Part shown: positions 34,701 through 43,047 of the stretch, piece by piece | Layout: each line of letters begins with the position of its first letter | How positions within the stretch are numbered: position 1 is the stretch's first letter | DNA from: Pseudomonas putida | GTDB lineage: Bacteria > Pseudomonadota > Gammaproteobacteria > Pseudomonadales > Pseudomonadaceae | Assembly (NCBI RefSeq): GCF_002906855.1 | Contig: NZ_MINI01000028.1 | Coordinates: forward strand, 1,178,001-1,242,000 | Reading direction: 5' to 3' | Length of the DNA: 64,000 nucleotides | The notes under the pieces: generated by a model | Databases searched by the model: none | What the model was told of the DNA's origin: nothing | The model's input: the letters and a program-made list of their open reading frames with translations, nothing else | Position numbers and translations under genes: made by a program

Positions 34701-35612
34701 GCCGCCAGCCAGGCAGCGTTGGCCGTGCCGCGTACCGAGAAGAGCGAGCAGCCGGTGCAGGCCAAGGCCTTCAGCGAGGTCAAGCAGACCGCCCAGCAGA
34801 AGATCGCCGGCCTGTCGATGACCGTGTACCCGGCGCTGGTGGAAGAAAACGGCACCGTGCGCGAAGGGCGTTTCTCGACTCAGGCCGAAGCCGAGTTCCA
34901 GCACCGTCGCGCCTTGCAGCGCCTGTTGCTGCAGCAGTTGGCGGAGCCCGCCAAGTTCCTGCGTGGCAAGCTGCCGGGCTTGACCGAGCTGGGCCTGCTG
35001 TACCGCGAGCTGGGCCGGATCGAGGCACTGGTCGAGGACATCCTGCTGGCCAGCCTGGACAGCTGCATCCTCGACGGTGAAGCCACGTTGCCGCGTGACG
35101 GCGCAGCCTTGGCCGGGCTGGCCGAGCGCAAGCGTGGCAGCTGGGCCGAGCATGCCGAACGCCTGGCCCGCCAGACACTGGAAGTGCTGAAGCTGTGGCA
35201 CGGTTTGCAGAAGCGCTTCAAGGGCAAGATCGACCTGAGCCAGGCGGTGGCGCTGAACGATATCAAGCAGCAGCTGGCCAACCTGGTCTATCCGGGCTTC
35301 GTGCGCGAAACCCCTGCCGTGTGGTTCAAGGAGTTGCCGCGCTACCTCAAGGCGGTAGAACTGCGCCTGGAGAAGCTGGGCGCCCAGGTACAGAAGGACC
35401 GTGTGTGGAGCGGCGAGCTGGGCAACCTGTGGGCGCAGTACAAGGCGCGGGCCGACAAGCATGCCCAGGAAGGCAAGCGCGATGAGCAGCTGACCTTGTA
35501 CCGCTGGTTGCTGGAGGAGTATCGGGTGTCGCTGTTTGCCCAGCAGTTGGGCACCAAGATGCCGATTTCCGACAAGAGATTGAGCAAGCAGTGGAGCCAG
35601 GTGGAGGGATAA
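31707..35612 (+). CDS. hrpA: ATP-dependent RNA helicase HrpA
   Basis: A 1301-residue DEAH helicase. Walker A GETGSGKTTQ is at about residue 92, the DEAH box (VDEAHERSLN) at about 188, motif III SAT, and motif VI reads QRKGRCGRVEPG. HA2 and OB-fold domains follow, then a long DUF3418 C-terminal region, as in E. coli HrpA. Roles in mRNA processing and rescue of stalled ribosomes are known for the family. ATG 31707 gives the usual length; the frame stays open to 31575, but that extension has low-complexity, unlikely content. Confidence 0.95.
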   Translation: MTDQAIDKLLQNLDHAMIAERHRLRRQLHELRKRPDEAKLAQWVEKVQASCAQVTARQNSVPQIRYDDSLPIAAKRDEIKKALAENQVLVIAGETGSGKTTQLPKICLELGRGSHGLIAHTQPRRIAARSVAARVAEELGTPLGGLVGYQVRFEDQSDANTLVKLMTDGILLAETQHDRFLERYDTIIVDEAHERSLNIDFLLGYLKTLLHRRPDLKLIITSATIDLERFSKHFDNAPIIEVSGRTFPVETWYRPLTSEQDEEGNQVEDDLTVDQAILASLDEIAQHERSVGKGPGDVLVFLPGEREIRDAAEILRKAQLRHTEILPLYARLSPAEQQRIFQSHTGRRVVLATNVAETSLTVPGIRYVIDTGTARISRYSYRAKVQRLPIEAVSQASANQRKGRCGRVEPGICIRLYSEEDFNGRPAFTDPEILRTNLAAVILQMLHLRLGSIDAFPFIEPPDGKAISDGFNLLQELSAVNRENQLTPIGRQLARLPIDPRLGRMLLEGARQGSLQEVLIVTSALSVQDPRERPPERQQAADQAHAQWKDADTDFAALVNLWRGFEEQRQALTASPLRNWCRKNFLNYLRLREWRDAHRQLSLICRELQLTVNKEPSDYQKVHKAILSGLLSQIGQKTEEGDYQGARQRRFWVHPSSGIGRKRPQWVMAAELVETTKLYARMVAKIEPDWIEPLATHLIKKNHFEPHWEKKRGQVVAYEQITLYGLILVGRRPVHFGPIDPVTSRELFIREGLVGGEIQSRAKCLAANKRLLEELDELEAKARRRDILADEETLYAFYEARLPAEIHQTATFDAWYRMTSQKDPNLLIMREEDVLAREASEVTAAQYPDSMQVGELRLPLTYHFEPGHPRDGVTVRVPAPLLPNLPGERLEWLVPGLLEAKCVALVRNLPKALRKNFVPVPDFVKASLARMTFGQGALPQALGQELLRMTGARVSDEAWAESVNLVEGHLRMNIEVVDGQGKFLGEGRDLAELTARFAAASQAALAVPRTEKSEQPVQAKAFSEVKQTAQQKIAGLSMTVYPALVEENGTVREGRFSTQAEAEFQHRRALQRLLLQQLAEPAKFLRGKLPGLTELGLLYRELGRIEALVEDILLASLDSCILDGEATLPRDGAALAGLAERKRGSWAEHAERLARQTLEVLKLWHGLQKRFKGKIDLSQAVALNDIKQQLANLVYPGFVRETPAVWFKELPRYLKAVELRLEKLGAQVQKDRVWSGELGNLWAQYKARADKHAQEGKRDEQLTLYRWLLEEYRVSLFAQQLGTKMPISDKRLSKQWSQVEG

Positions 35613-35644
35613 ACTTCCGCAGATGTGGCAATATTGATGCAATT

Positions 35645-35663
35645 TGGGCCGCTTTGCGGCCCA
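35645..35663 (+). terminator. Hairpin after hrpA
   Basis: TGGGCCGC (35645-35652) pairs with GCGGCCCA (35656-35663) around TTT, 32 bp after the hrpA stop. No T-run follows, so it may be a weak or Rho-assisted terminator. A degenerate REP-like stretch (CTACAGG...CCTGCAGGAGCGG) follows at about 35681-35720. Confidence 0.5.
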
Positions 35664-35828
35664 TCGCGAGTAAACCTGCCTCTACAGGTATTGCACACAC
35701 CTGCAGGAGCGGATTTATCCGCCATCGAGGGCACAGCCCTCGCCGTGAAATTGGTACTAAAGTGCCATTATTCTGTCATATTCCCAGCCAGCGCCCCGTG
35801 GCGATGGCCTTTGAGCAGAGGATCGATC

Positions 35829-36950
35829 GTGCATAACGTCGTGATCAGCGGCACCGGCCTGTATACCCCGGCCCAGAGCATTTCCAACGAAGAACTGGTG
35901 GCCTCCTTCAACGCCTGGTCGCAGCAGTACAACCAGGACAACGCCGCCGCCATCGAGCGTGGTGAAATCGAAGCAGCCCCCGTGTCCGACGCCGCCTTCA
36001 TCGAAAAGGCCTCGGGCATCAAGAGCCGCTTCGTCATGGACAAGGCCGGCATCCTCGACCCGCAGCGGATGAAGCCGCGCCTGCCCGAGCGTTCCAACGA
36101 CGAGCAGTCGATCCTTTGTGAAATGGGCGTGGCCGCTGCCCGCCAGGCGCTGGAACGCGCCGGTCGTACCCCGGCAGATGTCGACGGGGTGATCGTCGCC
36201 TGCTCCAACCTGCAACGCCCTTACCCGGCCATCGCCATCGAAGTGCAGCAGGCGCTGGGCATCGACGGCTTCGCCTTCGACATGAACGTGGCCTGTTCGT
36301 CGGCCACCTTCGGCATCCAGACCGCTGCCAACAGCGTGCAACTGGGCCAGGCTCGTGCACTGCTGGTGGTCAGCCCGGAGATCTGCACCGGTCATCTGAA
36401 CTTCCGCGATCGCGACAGCCACTTCATCTTTGGTGATGCCGCCACGGCGGTACTGGTCGAGCGTGCCGACAAAGCCACTTCGGCGCACCAGTTCGACATC
36501 GTGGGCACCAAGTTGCAGACTGCGTTCTCCAACAACATCCGCAACAATTTCGGCTTCCTCAACCGCGCGGCGGAAGAGGGGATCGGCGCGCCGGACAAAC
36601 TGTTCGTGCAGGAAGGGCGCAAAGTGTTCCGCGAAGTTTGCCCGATGGTCGCCGAGCTGATCGGCAAGCACTTGGGCGAAAACAACCTGCAGCCGTCCGA
36701 CGTCAAGCGCTTCTGGCTGCACCAGGCCAACCTGAGCATGAACCACCTGATCGTCAAGAAGCTGATGGGGCGCGAGGTGAGCGAGGAGGAGGCACCGGTG
36801 ATTCTCGATCGTTATGCCAACACCAGTTCGGCAGGGTCGGTGATTGCCTTCCACCTGTACCAGGACGATCTGGCCCAAGGGTCGCTTGGCGTGCTGAGTT
36901 CGTTCGGTGCAGGCTATTCGATTGGTAGCGTGATCCTGCGCAAGCGTTGA
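35829..36950 (+). CDS. 3-oxoacyl-ACP synthase III family protein (PA3286-type FabH paralogue)
   Basis: A 373-residue thiolase-fold condensing enzyme. The catalytic triad is complete: C156 (NVACSSATFG), H298 (WLHQAN) and N331 (YANTSSAG). It is longer than FabH (about 320) and resembles the P. aeruginosa PA3286 enzyme, which is reported to condense medium-chain acyl-CoA from beta-oxidation with malonyl-ACP. That fits the fadD/PhaJ surroundings. The start is a GTG with GAGGA 7 bp upstream. A strong terminator follows. Confidence 0.88.
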   Translation: MHNVVISGTGLYTPAQSISNEELVASFNAWSQQYNQDNAAAIERGEIEAAPVSDAAFIEKASGIKSRFVMDKAGILDPQRMKPRLPERSNDEQSILCEMGVAAARQALERAGRTPADVDGVIVACSNLQRPYPAIAIEVQQALGIDGFAFDMNVACSSATFGIQTAANSVQLGQARALLVVSPEICTGHLNFRDRDSHFIFGDAATAVLVERADKATSAHQFDIVGTKLQTAFSNNIRNNFGFLNRAAEEGIGAPDKLFVQEGRKVFREVCPMVAELIGKHLGENNLQPSDVKRFWLHQANLSMNHLIVKKLMGREVSEEEAPVILDRYANTSSAGSVIAFHLYQDDLAQGSLGVLSSFGAGYSIGSVILRKR

Positions 36951-36972
36951 TTGTCGCGTTAGATGCCAGATC

Positions 36973-37003
36973 GAGGGGGCCGCTTTGCGGTCCCCTCTTT
37001 TTT
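36973..37003 (+). terminator. Rho-independent terminator after the ketoacyl synthase gene
   Basis: GAGGGGGCCGC pairs with GCGGTCCCCTC around TTT (one G-T pair) and is followed directly by TTTTTT. Confidence 0.9.
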
Positions 37004-37010
37004 GCAGGCA

Positions 37011-37052
37011 AAAAAAGGCGGGAAATGCCGGATGGGGTCGGCATTTCCCGCC
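37011..37052 (-). terminator. Rho-independent terminator for the porin gene
   Basis: GGCGGGAAATGCCG (37017-37030) and its exact complement (37039-37052) form a 14-bp stem. On the minus strand it is followed by TTTTTT (37011-37016), so it terminates the porin transcript. Confidence 0.9.
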
Positions 37053-37079
37053 TCAGAGTGAAGCAGGGGAGTGTGTCGC

Positions 37080-38324
37080 TTAGAACTTGGCTTCCAGGTC
37101 CACCTGCAGGGTGTCTACGCTGGCGTTGCTGTCCGGCAGGTTGGAGTAGTCGGTCTTGGCCATCATGTAGGCCGCGCCGAGGGTGAAGTTCTTGTCGATT
37201 TCGTAACCGACCTTGAACTTGTGACCACGGGAACCGGTGAAGCCGTTACCGAAGTCGGAGTCTGTGAACAGGCTGACTACGCCGTTACGCTGCACGTCGC
37301 GGTAGTTGTAGTCCAGGCTCCAGGCGCCGATCTTGGACTTCAGGCCTGCCAGCCAGGCAGTGTCCATGCCGTCGGTGCTTTCGGTGTTCTTGACGTACTG
37401 GCCGTAAGCCGACAGTGGGATGGCGAAGCCGGTGAAGTCGACTTGGCCGAAACCTTCAACCAGGTTGAACTCGTCGGTGGTGTTACCCAGCGAACGCAGC
37501 AGTGCCGAGGCCTTGTCGTTGTCGTAGCCGTAGAGGCTGGCACCGACGGTGACCTTGACGGTGTCAGCTGCGTTGAACTTGGTACCCAGCTGGGCCGCGT
37601 ACAGCTGTGCGTCGTGCTTGTACTGCACGCCGTCGCCGTCGACGTTGTCCTTCAGGTTGTAGTGGCCGATGCTGCCGAACACTTCGGCCGGGCCGGCGTT
37701 GGTTTTGTAGGTGACGGCCACACCTTCCGGGTTGATGTCGCTATCCCAGATGATGTCGCCCATGCTCACCCATGGCTGCAGCATTTTGCCGCCGATCAGG
37801 TGCAGGTTCGGGACGGCAGTCGGGTGCCAGTCCAGGTAGGCCAGGTCGACCCACAGGGATTTCTTATCGAAGTAGTTGTCCAGGCTCTGGTTGGTCGAGC
37901 GAGCATCAGCGCTGCTGCCGGTGGCCACGCGCACGCCAGCATCAACCTGCGGGTTGATCTCGCTGTAGAAGCCGACGCGGGCACGCACGCGCTCACGGTC
38001 CTGGTTAGGGCTGCGGGAGATCGGGTTATCGACGTTGACGTCTTCGTAACGCAGGCGTACATCACCCTTGATCTGGGTCTTGGCGGCCCATGCCACTTTT
38101 TGTTCGAAGGAGCTCATCCGGTCGGACTGAGCTTTCTGAGCGGCCTTTTCCTTGGTTTCCTGAGCCAGGTCGCCCTGCAGTTCGTTGTACTGCGCCTGGT
38201 TGATCGAACCATTGGCGCGGAGCATTTCGAGCAGCTTGGCGTCGACGGCAGCACTGGCCGGAGTACTCAGAGCCAGCATCATGCCGGTGAGGCTCACTCC
38301 GGTAAGTGTAGAAACAAGACGCAT
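37080..38324 (-). CDS. Outer-membrane porin
   Basis: A 414-residue protein with a signal peptide (cleavage after STPASA) and a short coiled-coil-like N-terminal segment (residues about 30-75, rich in Q, E, K). A long beta-barrel with alternating hydrophobic strands follows, ending in a C-terminal Phe (VDLEAKF), the usual outer-membrane assembly signal. It belongs to the Pseudomonas 'putative porin' family with a helical N-terminal extension. Substrate unknown. GGAGA lies 6 bp before the ATG; strong codon bias suggests high expression. Confidence 0.85.
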   Translation of the reverse strand: MRLVSTLTGVSLTGMMLALSTPASAAVDAKLLEMLRANGSINQAQYNELQGDLAQETKEKAAQKAQSDRMSSFEQKVAWAAKTQIKGDVRLRYEDVNVDNPISRSPNQDRERVRARVGFYSEINPQVDAGVRVATGSSADARSTNQSLDNYFDKKSLWVDLAYLDWHPTAVPNLHLIGGKMLQPWVSMGDIIWDSDINPEGVAVTYKTNAGPAEVFGSIGHYNLKDNVDGDGVQYKHDAQLYAAQLGTKFNAADTVKVTVGASLYGYDNDKASALLRSLGNTTDEFNLVEGFGQVDFTGFAIPLSAYGQYVKNTESTDGMDTAWLAGLKSKIGAWSLDYNYRDVQRNGVVSLFTDSDFGNGFTGSRGHKFKVGYEIDKNFTLGAAYMMAKTDYSNLPDSNASVDTLQVDLEAKF

Positions 38325-38585
38325 AAGGTTCTCCCTACTTAAAAGATTTGGGGAGGCTCAGCGCCCGCCCCCATGTTGGCATGTCTTCGGAAAGGGCCTG
38401 ACTAGACAGGTTCTAGGGTTCCGGAAAACAGGCGCAAGTATTGCGGGGGCCAATGACAGATTAATGTCTAATTAGTGGCACTGCTGTTAAGTAATTGGGA
38501 ATGAAAGGCGAAACGGGCCGATCCTCATTTGAGCGACGGGCCTCTGTTCGCCGATACTGATGGCCTTGAACAGCGAGTCGAAAAC

Positions 38586-39713
38586 GTGACCAGTCTCTAC
38601 AGCCTTGCCCATCTGCGTGACCTGCCAGCGGCGACCTGGGATGCCCTGGTCCCCCCAGGCCAACCGTTCCTGCGCCATGCTTTCCTCAGTGCCATGGAAG
38701 ACAGCGGCAGTGTTGCCCGCAACACCGGCTGGGCAGCCGAACACCTGGTGCTGGAGCGCGACGGGCAGGTGCGTGCGCTGCTGCCGGCGTATCGCAAATG
38801 GCATTCGTATGGCGAGTACGTGTTCGACCACGGTTGGGCCGATGCCTGCGAGCGCGCCGGCATCGCCTACTACCCCAAGCTGCTCGGTGCCGTGCCGTTC
38901 AGCCCGGTCAGCGGGCCGCGCCTGCTGGCGGCCGACCCTGCCGATGGCCTGCTGGTGCTGCAGGCGTTGCCCGAGTATCTGGGCAAAGCCGGGCTTTCCG
39001 GGGCGCACATCAATTTCACCGATCCACAGCTGGATGCGCAGATGGCGGGTTTGCCGGGGTGGATGGAGCGGCTGGGATGTCAGTTCCACTGGCGCAATCA
39101 CGGTTATCGCGACTTCCAGGACTTTCTCGACAGCCTCAGTTCACGCAAGCGCAAGCAGATGCGCAAGGAGCGTGAGCAGGTGGCCGGGCAGGGCATCGAT
39201 TTTCGCTGGTATCGCGGCGATGAGCTGGACGAGGCGCAGTGGGATTTTGTTTTCCTCTGTTATGCCAACACCTATGCGGTGCGCAGACGCTCCCCCTATC
39301 TGACCCGAGAGTTCTTCAGCCTGTTGGCCGAGCGCATGCCCGAGGCGGTACGGGTGGTGATGGCGCGCCAAGGCGGGCGCGATGTGGCCATGGCCTTGAG
39401 CCTGGTCGGTGGCGACAGCCTGTTTGGCCGCTACTGGGGCTGCCTCGATGAGTTCGACCGGCTGCATTTCGAGACCTGCTTCTACCAGGGCATGGACTTT
39501 GCGATTGCCGAAGGGCTGCAGCGTTTCGATGCCGGGGCGCAGGGCGAACACAAGCTGATTCGCGGGTTCGAGCCGGTGCTGACGCGTTCGTGGCATTACC
39601 TGCTGCATCCGGGGTTGAGGCGGGCGGTGGCGGATTTTCTGCAGCAGGAGCGGGAAGGGGTGCGGGGGTATGCCGAGGAGGCCAAGGGGATGCTGCCTTA
39701 CCGCAAAGATTGA
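38586..39713 (+). CDS. COG3146 GNAT-superfamily protein (FemAB-like)
   Basis: A 375-residue protein with a tandem acyltransferase fold. Typical segments are FLRHAFLSAMEDSGSV near the start, SSRKRKQMRKER in the middle, and YWGCLDEFDRLHFETCFYQGMDFAI in the second half. Family members are annotated as peptidoglycan-related acyltransferases, but the substrate is not established. The start is uncertain: I chose GTG 38586; TTG 38529 would add 19 residues but lacks a ribosome-binding site nearby. Confidence 0.82.
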   Translation: MTSLYSLAHLRDLPAATWDALVPPGQPFLRHAFLSAMEDSGSVARNTGWAAEHLVLERDGQVRALLPAYRKWHSYGEYVFDHGWADACERAGIAYYPKLLGAVPFSPVSGPRLLAADPADGLLVLQALPEYLGKAGLSGAHINFTDPQLDAQMAGLPGWMERLGCQFHWRNHGYRDFQDFLDSLSSRKRKQMRKEREQVAGQGIDFRWYRGDELDEAQWDFVFLCYANTYAVRRRSPYLTREFFSLLAERMPEAVRVVMARQGGRDVAMALSLVGGDSLFGRYWGCLDEFDRLHFETCFYQGMDFAIAEGLQRFDAGAQGEHKLIRGFEPVLTRSWHYLLHPGLRRAVADFLQQEREGVRGYAEEAKGMLPYRKD

Positions 39714-39720
39714 GATGTTT

Positions 39721-39773
39721 CCTGTGCCGGCCTCTTCGCGGGACAAGTCGGATCGCGAAGAGGCCGGAACAGG
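39721..39773. repeat. Collapsed REP pair forming one hairpin
   Basis: CCTGTGCCGGCCTCTTCGCG (39721-39740) and its near-exact complement (39754-39773, one mismatch) enclose GGACAAGTCGGAT. This is the outer part of two REP units fused with loss of the centre. It separates the convergent COG3146 and ABC-exporter genes. Confidence 0.8.
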
Positions 39774-39775
39774 AC

Positions 39776-41608
39776 TCAGTCGACCCCGACAAAACCCCCA
39801 GTCTGGTGATGCCACAAGCGGGCATACAACCCCCGCTGTTCCAGCAGCTCGCTGTGGCTGCCACTCTCGACGATCCGCCCCTTGTCCAGCACCACCAGCC
39901 GGTCCATCCGGGCGATGGTGGACAGCCGGTGGGCGATGGCGATCACCGTCTTGCCCTGCATCAAAGTCTCCAGGCTTTCCTGAATGGCTGCCTCGACCTC
40001 CGAGTCCAGCGCCGAAGTGGCTTCGTCCATGATCAGGATCGGCGCATTCTTCAGCAGCACCCGGGCAATCGCGATGCGCTGGCGCTGGCCGCCCGACAGC
40101 TTCACGCCACGCTCGCCGACATGGGCATCGAAGCCGGTACGGCCCTGGGCATCCGACAACTGCGCAATGAACTCGTCGGCCCGCGCCCGGCGCACGGCTT
40201 CGTGCAGCGCCGCGTCACTGGCATCGGGGCGGCCATACAACAGGTTGTCGCGGATCGAACGGTGCAGCAGCGAGGTGTCCTGGGTGATCATGCCGATCTG
40301 CGCGCGCAGGCTGGCCTGGCTGACCTCGGCGATGTCCTGGCCGTCGATCAGGATGCGCCCGCCCTGTACGTCGTACAGGCGCAGCAGCAGGTTGACCAGG
40401 GTTGACTTACCGGCGCCGGACGGGCCGATCAGGCCGATCTTCTCGCCCGGGCGGATGTCCAGGTTCAGCCCTTCGATCACGTTGGCGGCCTTGCCATAGT
40501 GGAAGTCCACGTCGTCAAAACGCACGGCGCCGCGGCTGACCTTGAGGGGCGGCGCCTGGGGTTTGTCGGTGACGGTGACCGGCTGGGCAATGGTCTGCAG
40601 CCCGTCCTGGACCATGCCGATGTTCTCGAAGATGCCGTTGACCACCCACATGATCCAGCCCGACATGTTGACGATGCGGATGACCAGGCCGGTGGCCAGG
40701 GCGATGGCACCGACGGTGATCAGCGACTGGCTCCACAGCCACAGCGCAAGGCCCGTGGTGGTGACCACCAGCAGACCGTTGAGGGTAGTGATGACCACGT
40801 CCATGCTGGTGACCACGCGCGAGGCCAGCTGGGTTTTCTCGGTCTGTTCGCGGATCGCTTCGCGGGCGTACTGCTGTTCATAATCGGTGTGGGCGAATAG
40901 CTTGAGGGTGGCGATGTTGGTGTAGCCATCGACGATCCGCCCCATCAGCTTGGAGCGGGCGTCGGAGGAAATCACCGAGCGCTCCTTCACCCGCGGCACG
41001 AAATAGTACAACGCGGCGATGTAGCCGACGATCCACACCAGCAACGGCAGCATCAGGCGCCAGTCAGCCTCGGCGAACAGCACCAGCGAGGTGATGGCGT
41101 AGATCAGCACATGCCACAGTGCATCCACCGCCTGCACCGCAGAGTCGCGCAGCGAGTTGCCGGTCTGCATGATGCGCTGGGCGATGCGCCCGGCGAAGTC
41201 GCTCTGGAAGAAATTCAAGCTTTGCTTGAGCACATAGGTGTGGTTCTGCCAGCGGATCAGGCTGGTCATGCCGGGGTTGATGGTCTGGTGCACCAGCAGG
41301 TCGTGCAGGCCGAAGAATACCGGCCGCAGCAGCAGGATCACCACCAGCATCCAGATCAGCTCGCCGCTGTGTTCGCTGAAAAAGTTGACGTTGGGCGTGC
41401 CCTGGGCCAGGTCGATGATGCGGCTCAGGTAGCTGAACATCGCCACCTCGATCAGCGAGGCGAACAGGCCCACCACCAGCAGGGCGAGAAAGCTCGGCCA
41501 GACCTGGCGCAGGTAGTACAGGTAGAACGGCCAGACCTGGCCGGGCGGCGACTCGCTGGGCGCGTCGCGGAAGATGTCGATCAGTTGCTCGAAACGGCGG
41601 TACAGCAT
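39776..41608 (-). CDS. ABC exporter, fused membrane and ATPase domains
   Basis: A 610-residue half-transporter. Six membrane helices (about residues 30-330) precede an ATPase with Walker A GPSGAGKST, signature LSGGQRQ, Walker B ILIMDEATSALD and a switch His (AHRLST). It would work as a homodimer in the inner membrane, exporting lipids, drugs or peptides; the substrate cannot be told. ATG 41608 follows AGGAG by about 11 bp and is preferred to a TTG at 41617. Its stop directly follows a collapsed REP hairpin. Confidence 0.9.
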   Translation of the reverse strand: MLYRRFEQLIDIFRDAPSESPPGQVWPFYLYYLRQVWPSFLALLVVGLFASLIEVAMFSYLSRIIDLAQGTPNVNFFSEHSGELIWMLVVILLLRPVFFGLHDLLVHQTINPGMTSLIRWQNHTYVLKQSLNFFQSDFAGRIAQRIMQTGNSLRDSAVQAVDALWHVLIYAITSLVLFAEADWRLMLPLLVWIVGYIAALYYFVPRVKERSVISSDARSKLMGRIVDGYTNIATLKLFAHTDYEQQYAREAIREQTEKTQLASRVVTSMDVVITTLNGLLVVTTTGLALWLWSQSLITVGAIALATGLVIRIVNMSGWIMWVVNGIFENIGMVQDGLQTIAQPVTVTDKPQAPPLKVSRGAVRFDDVDFHYGKAANVIEGLNLDIRPGEKIGLIGPSGAGKSTLVNLLLRLYDVQGGRILIDGQDIAEVSQASLRAQIGMITQDTSLLHRSIRDNLLYGRPDASDAALHEAVRRARADEFIAQLSDAQGRTGFDAHVGERGVKLSGGQRQRIAIARVLLKNAPILIMDEATSALDSEVEAAIQESLETLMQGKTVIAIAHRLSTIARMDRLVVLDKGRIVESGSHSELLEQRGLYARLWHHQTGGFVGVD

Positions 41609-41670
41609 GGGTGACAAGACTCCTGTGCTACCCGACCCTGGAAGGTTTCACGTCCCTGTGAAACCGGCGG

Positions 41671-42228
41671 TCAGTCGATGCGTTTGGCGGACTTGATGTA
41701 CACCGGGTCGGCCGGGACATCGCGCATGCCTTTTTTCACCGTGGTTGGCGAGTTGACGATCTGGTCGACCACTTCCATACCCTGGGTCACTTTGCCGAAC
41801 ACGGCGTAACCGGCGTCGCGGCCTGGGTTGAGGAAGTCGTTGTCGGCGACGTTGATGAAGAACTGGCTGGTGGCCGAGTTGGGGTTGGAGGTGCGTGCCA
41901 TCGACAGGGTGCCACGGGTGTTCTGCAGGCCGTTGCTGGCCTCGTTCTTGATCGGCTCCTTGGTGTCTTTCTGCACCATCTGGTCAGTGAAACCGCCGCC
42001 CTGGACCATGAAGCCCGGGATCACGCGGTGGAAGATGGTGTTGTTGTAGAAACCGCTGTCGACGTAGGCCAAGAAGTTCTTGGTACTGATCGGCGCTTTT
42101 TCTGCATTGAGCTCGATGGTGACCTGGCCGAAGCTGGTGTCCAGCTGAACGTGCGGGGTCTTGTCGGAAGCCATGACGCTGGTGGCGAAGGCGACCGAGC
42201 AGGCGGTGAGCAGGAGTTTTTTCAGCAT
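41671..42228 (-). CDS. ppiA: Periplasmic peptidyl-prolyl isomerase (cyclophilin)
   Basis: A 185-residue cyclophilin with a signal peptide (cleavage after SVMA). The active-site signature [15 protein letters not shown] and the segments [11 protein letters not shown] and YAVFGKV are present, so it should be catalytically active in protein folding in the periplasm. Its ATG overlaps the end of the upstream hydrolase gene (ATGCTGA), implying coupling. Confidence 0.95.
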   Translation of the reverse strand: MLKKLLLTACSVAFATSVMASDKTPHVQLDTSFGQVTIELNAEKAPISTKNFLAYVDSGFYNNTIFHRVIPGFMVQGGGFTDQMVQKDTKEPIKNEASNGLQNTRGTLSMARTSNPNSATSQFFINVADNDFLNPGRDAGYAVFGKVTQGMEVVDQIVNSPTTVKKGMRDVPADPVYIKSAKRID

Positions 42229-43034
42229 GGGCTCAATGATCCTTGAGAGGTGGAAGCGGCTGCGAGGAACTGCAGCAGGGTCTGGTTGAAGACCTCGGGT
42301 TGATCGAGGGGTGTAGCGTGCCGGGAATCGTCGATGACCACCAGCCTGGCGTGGGGCATCAGGGCCACGTAGCGCTCTTTAAGGTGTATCGGGGTGTAAT
42401 CGTGGTCGGCGGCAATCACCAGCGTGGGACAGCGGATCTGCCCGATGCGTTCCTGCACGCCCCAGTCTACGATGGCGTCGAAGCTCTTGAGGTAGGCGCG
42501 TTTGTCGTTGCGTGCCCAGCGTTCGGCCATCTTCTTGCGCAGCTCGGCCTGCCCCGGCTTGGGGAACAACCGCGCGGCCAGGCCCTGGCCGACCGTCTCG
42601 ACACTGAGGATGCGCGCCAGGCCCCAGCGCTTGAGCCACCATAGCCAGTCGCTGCGGGTGCGGCGCTTGACCTCGGGGGCGCTGTTGACGATGCACAGGC
42701 TGCGCAGCCATTGCGGGTGGTCCACGGCGAACTGGAAACCGACCATGCCGCCCATGGACAGGCCGACAAAGTGCACGGGGCCGGTCTGCAGGTGTTCGAG
42801 CAGCGCCAGCAGGTCTTCGCTGAAGGTGGCGATCTGGTAACCGTCGCGGGGCTTGTCGGAGCGGCCGTGGCCGCGGATGTCCATGAGGATCACCCGGTAG
42901 TAGCGGCTCAGCTCGGGTACCTGCAGCTCCCAGTCCTGGCTGCTGGAGCCCAGGCCGTGCAGCAGCACCAAGGGTTCGCCCTGGCCATATTCCTGATAAT
43001 GCAGCGAGCATCCTTCATGTTCGAAATAGGCCAT
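42222..43034 (-). CDS. Alpha/beta hydrolase
   Basis: A 270-residue hydrolase with oxyanion motif [10 protein letters not shown] (residue about 27), nucleophile elbow GLSMGG (about residue 93), acid in AADHDYTP and histidine in DSRHATPLD. It resembles 3-oxoadipate enol-lactonase/esterase-like enzymes, but no pathway genes flank it. A start ATG at 43034 fits; longer upstream frame is unlikely. It overlaps ppiA by 7 bp and starts 13 bp after the LysR stop codon, so the three genes may be read together. Confidence 0.82.
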   Translation of the reverse strand: MAYFEHEGCSLHYQEYGQGEPLVLLHGLGSSSQDWELQVPELSRYYRVILMDIRGHGRSDKPRDGYQIATFSEDLLALLEHLQTGPVHFVGLSMGGMVGFQFAVDHPQWLRSLCIVNSAPEVKRRTRSDWLWWLKRWGLARILSVETVGQGLAARLFPKPGQAELRKKMAERWARNDKRAYLKSFDAIVDWGVQERIGQIRCPTLVIAADHDYTPIHLKERYVALMPHARLVVIDDSRHATPLDQPEVFNQTLLQFLAAASTSQGSLSPC

Positions 43035-43047
43035 GGGCGCGGTCCTC

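Noticed and set aside
31695..35642. A 1315-codon open frame antisense to hrpA
   Set aside because: It is a shadow caused by high third-position GC in hrpA. Its translation is low-complexity (Q, H, L, G, R rich) and has no domain, while the sense strand encodes an intact helicase.
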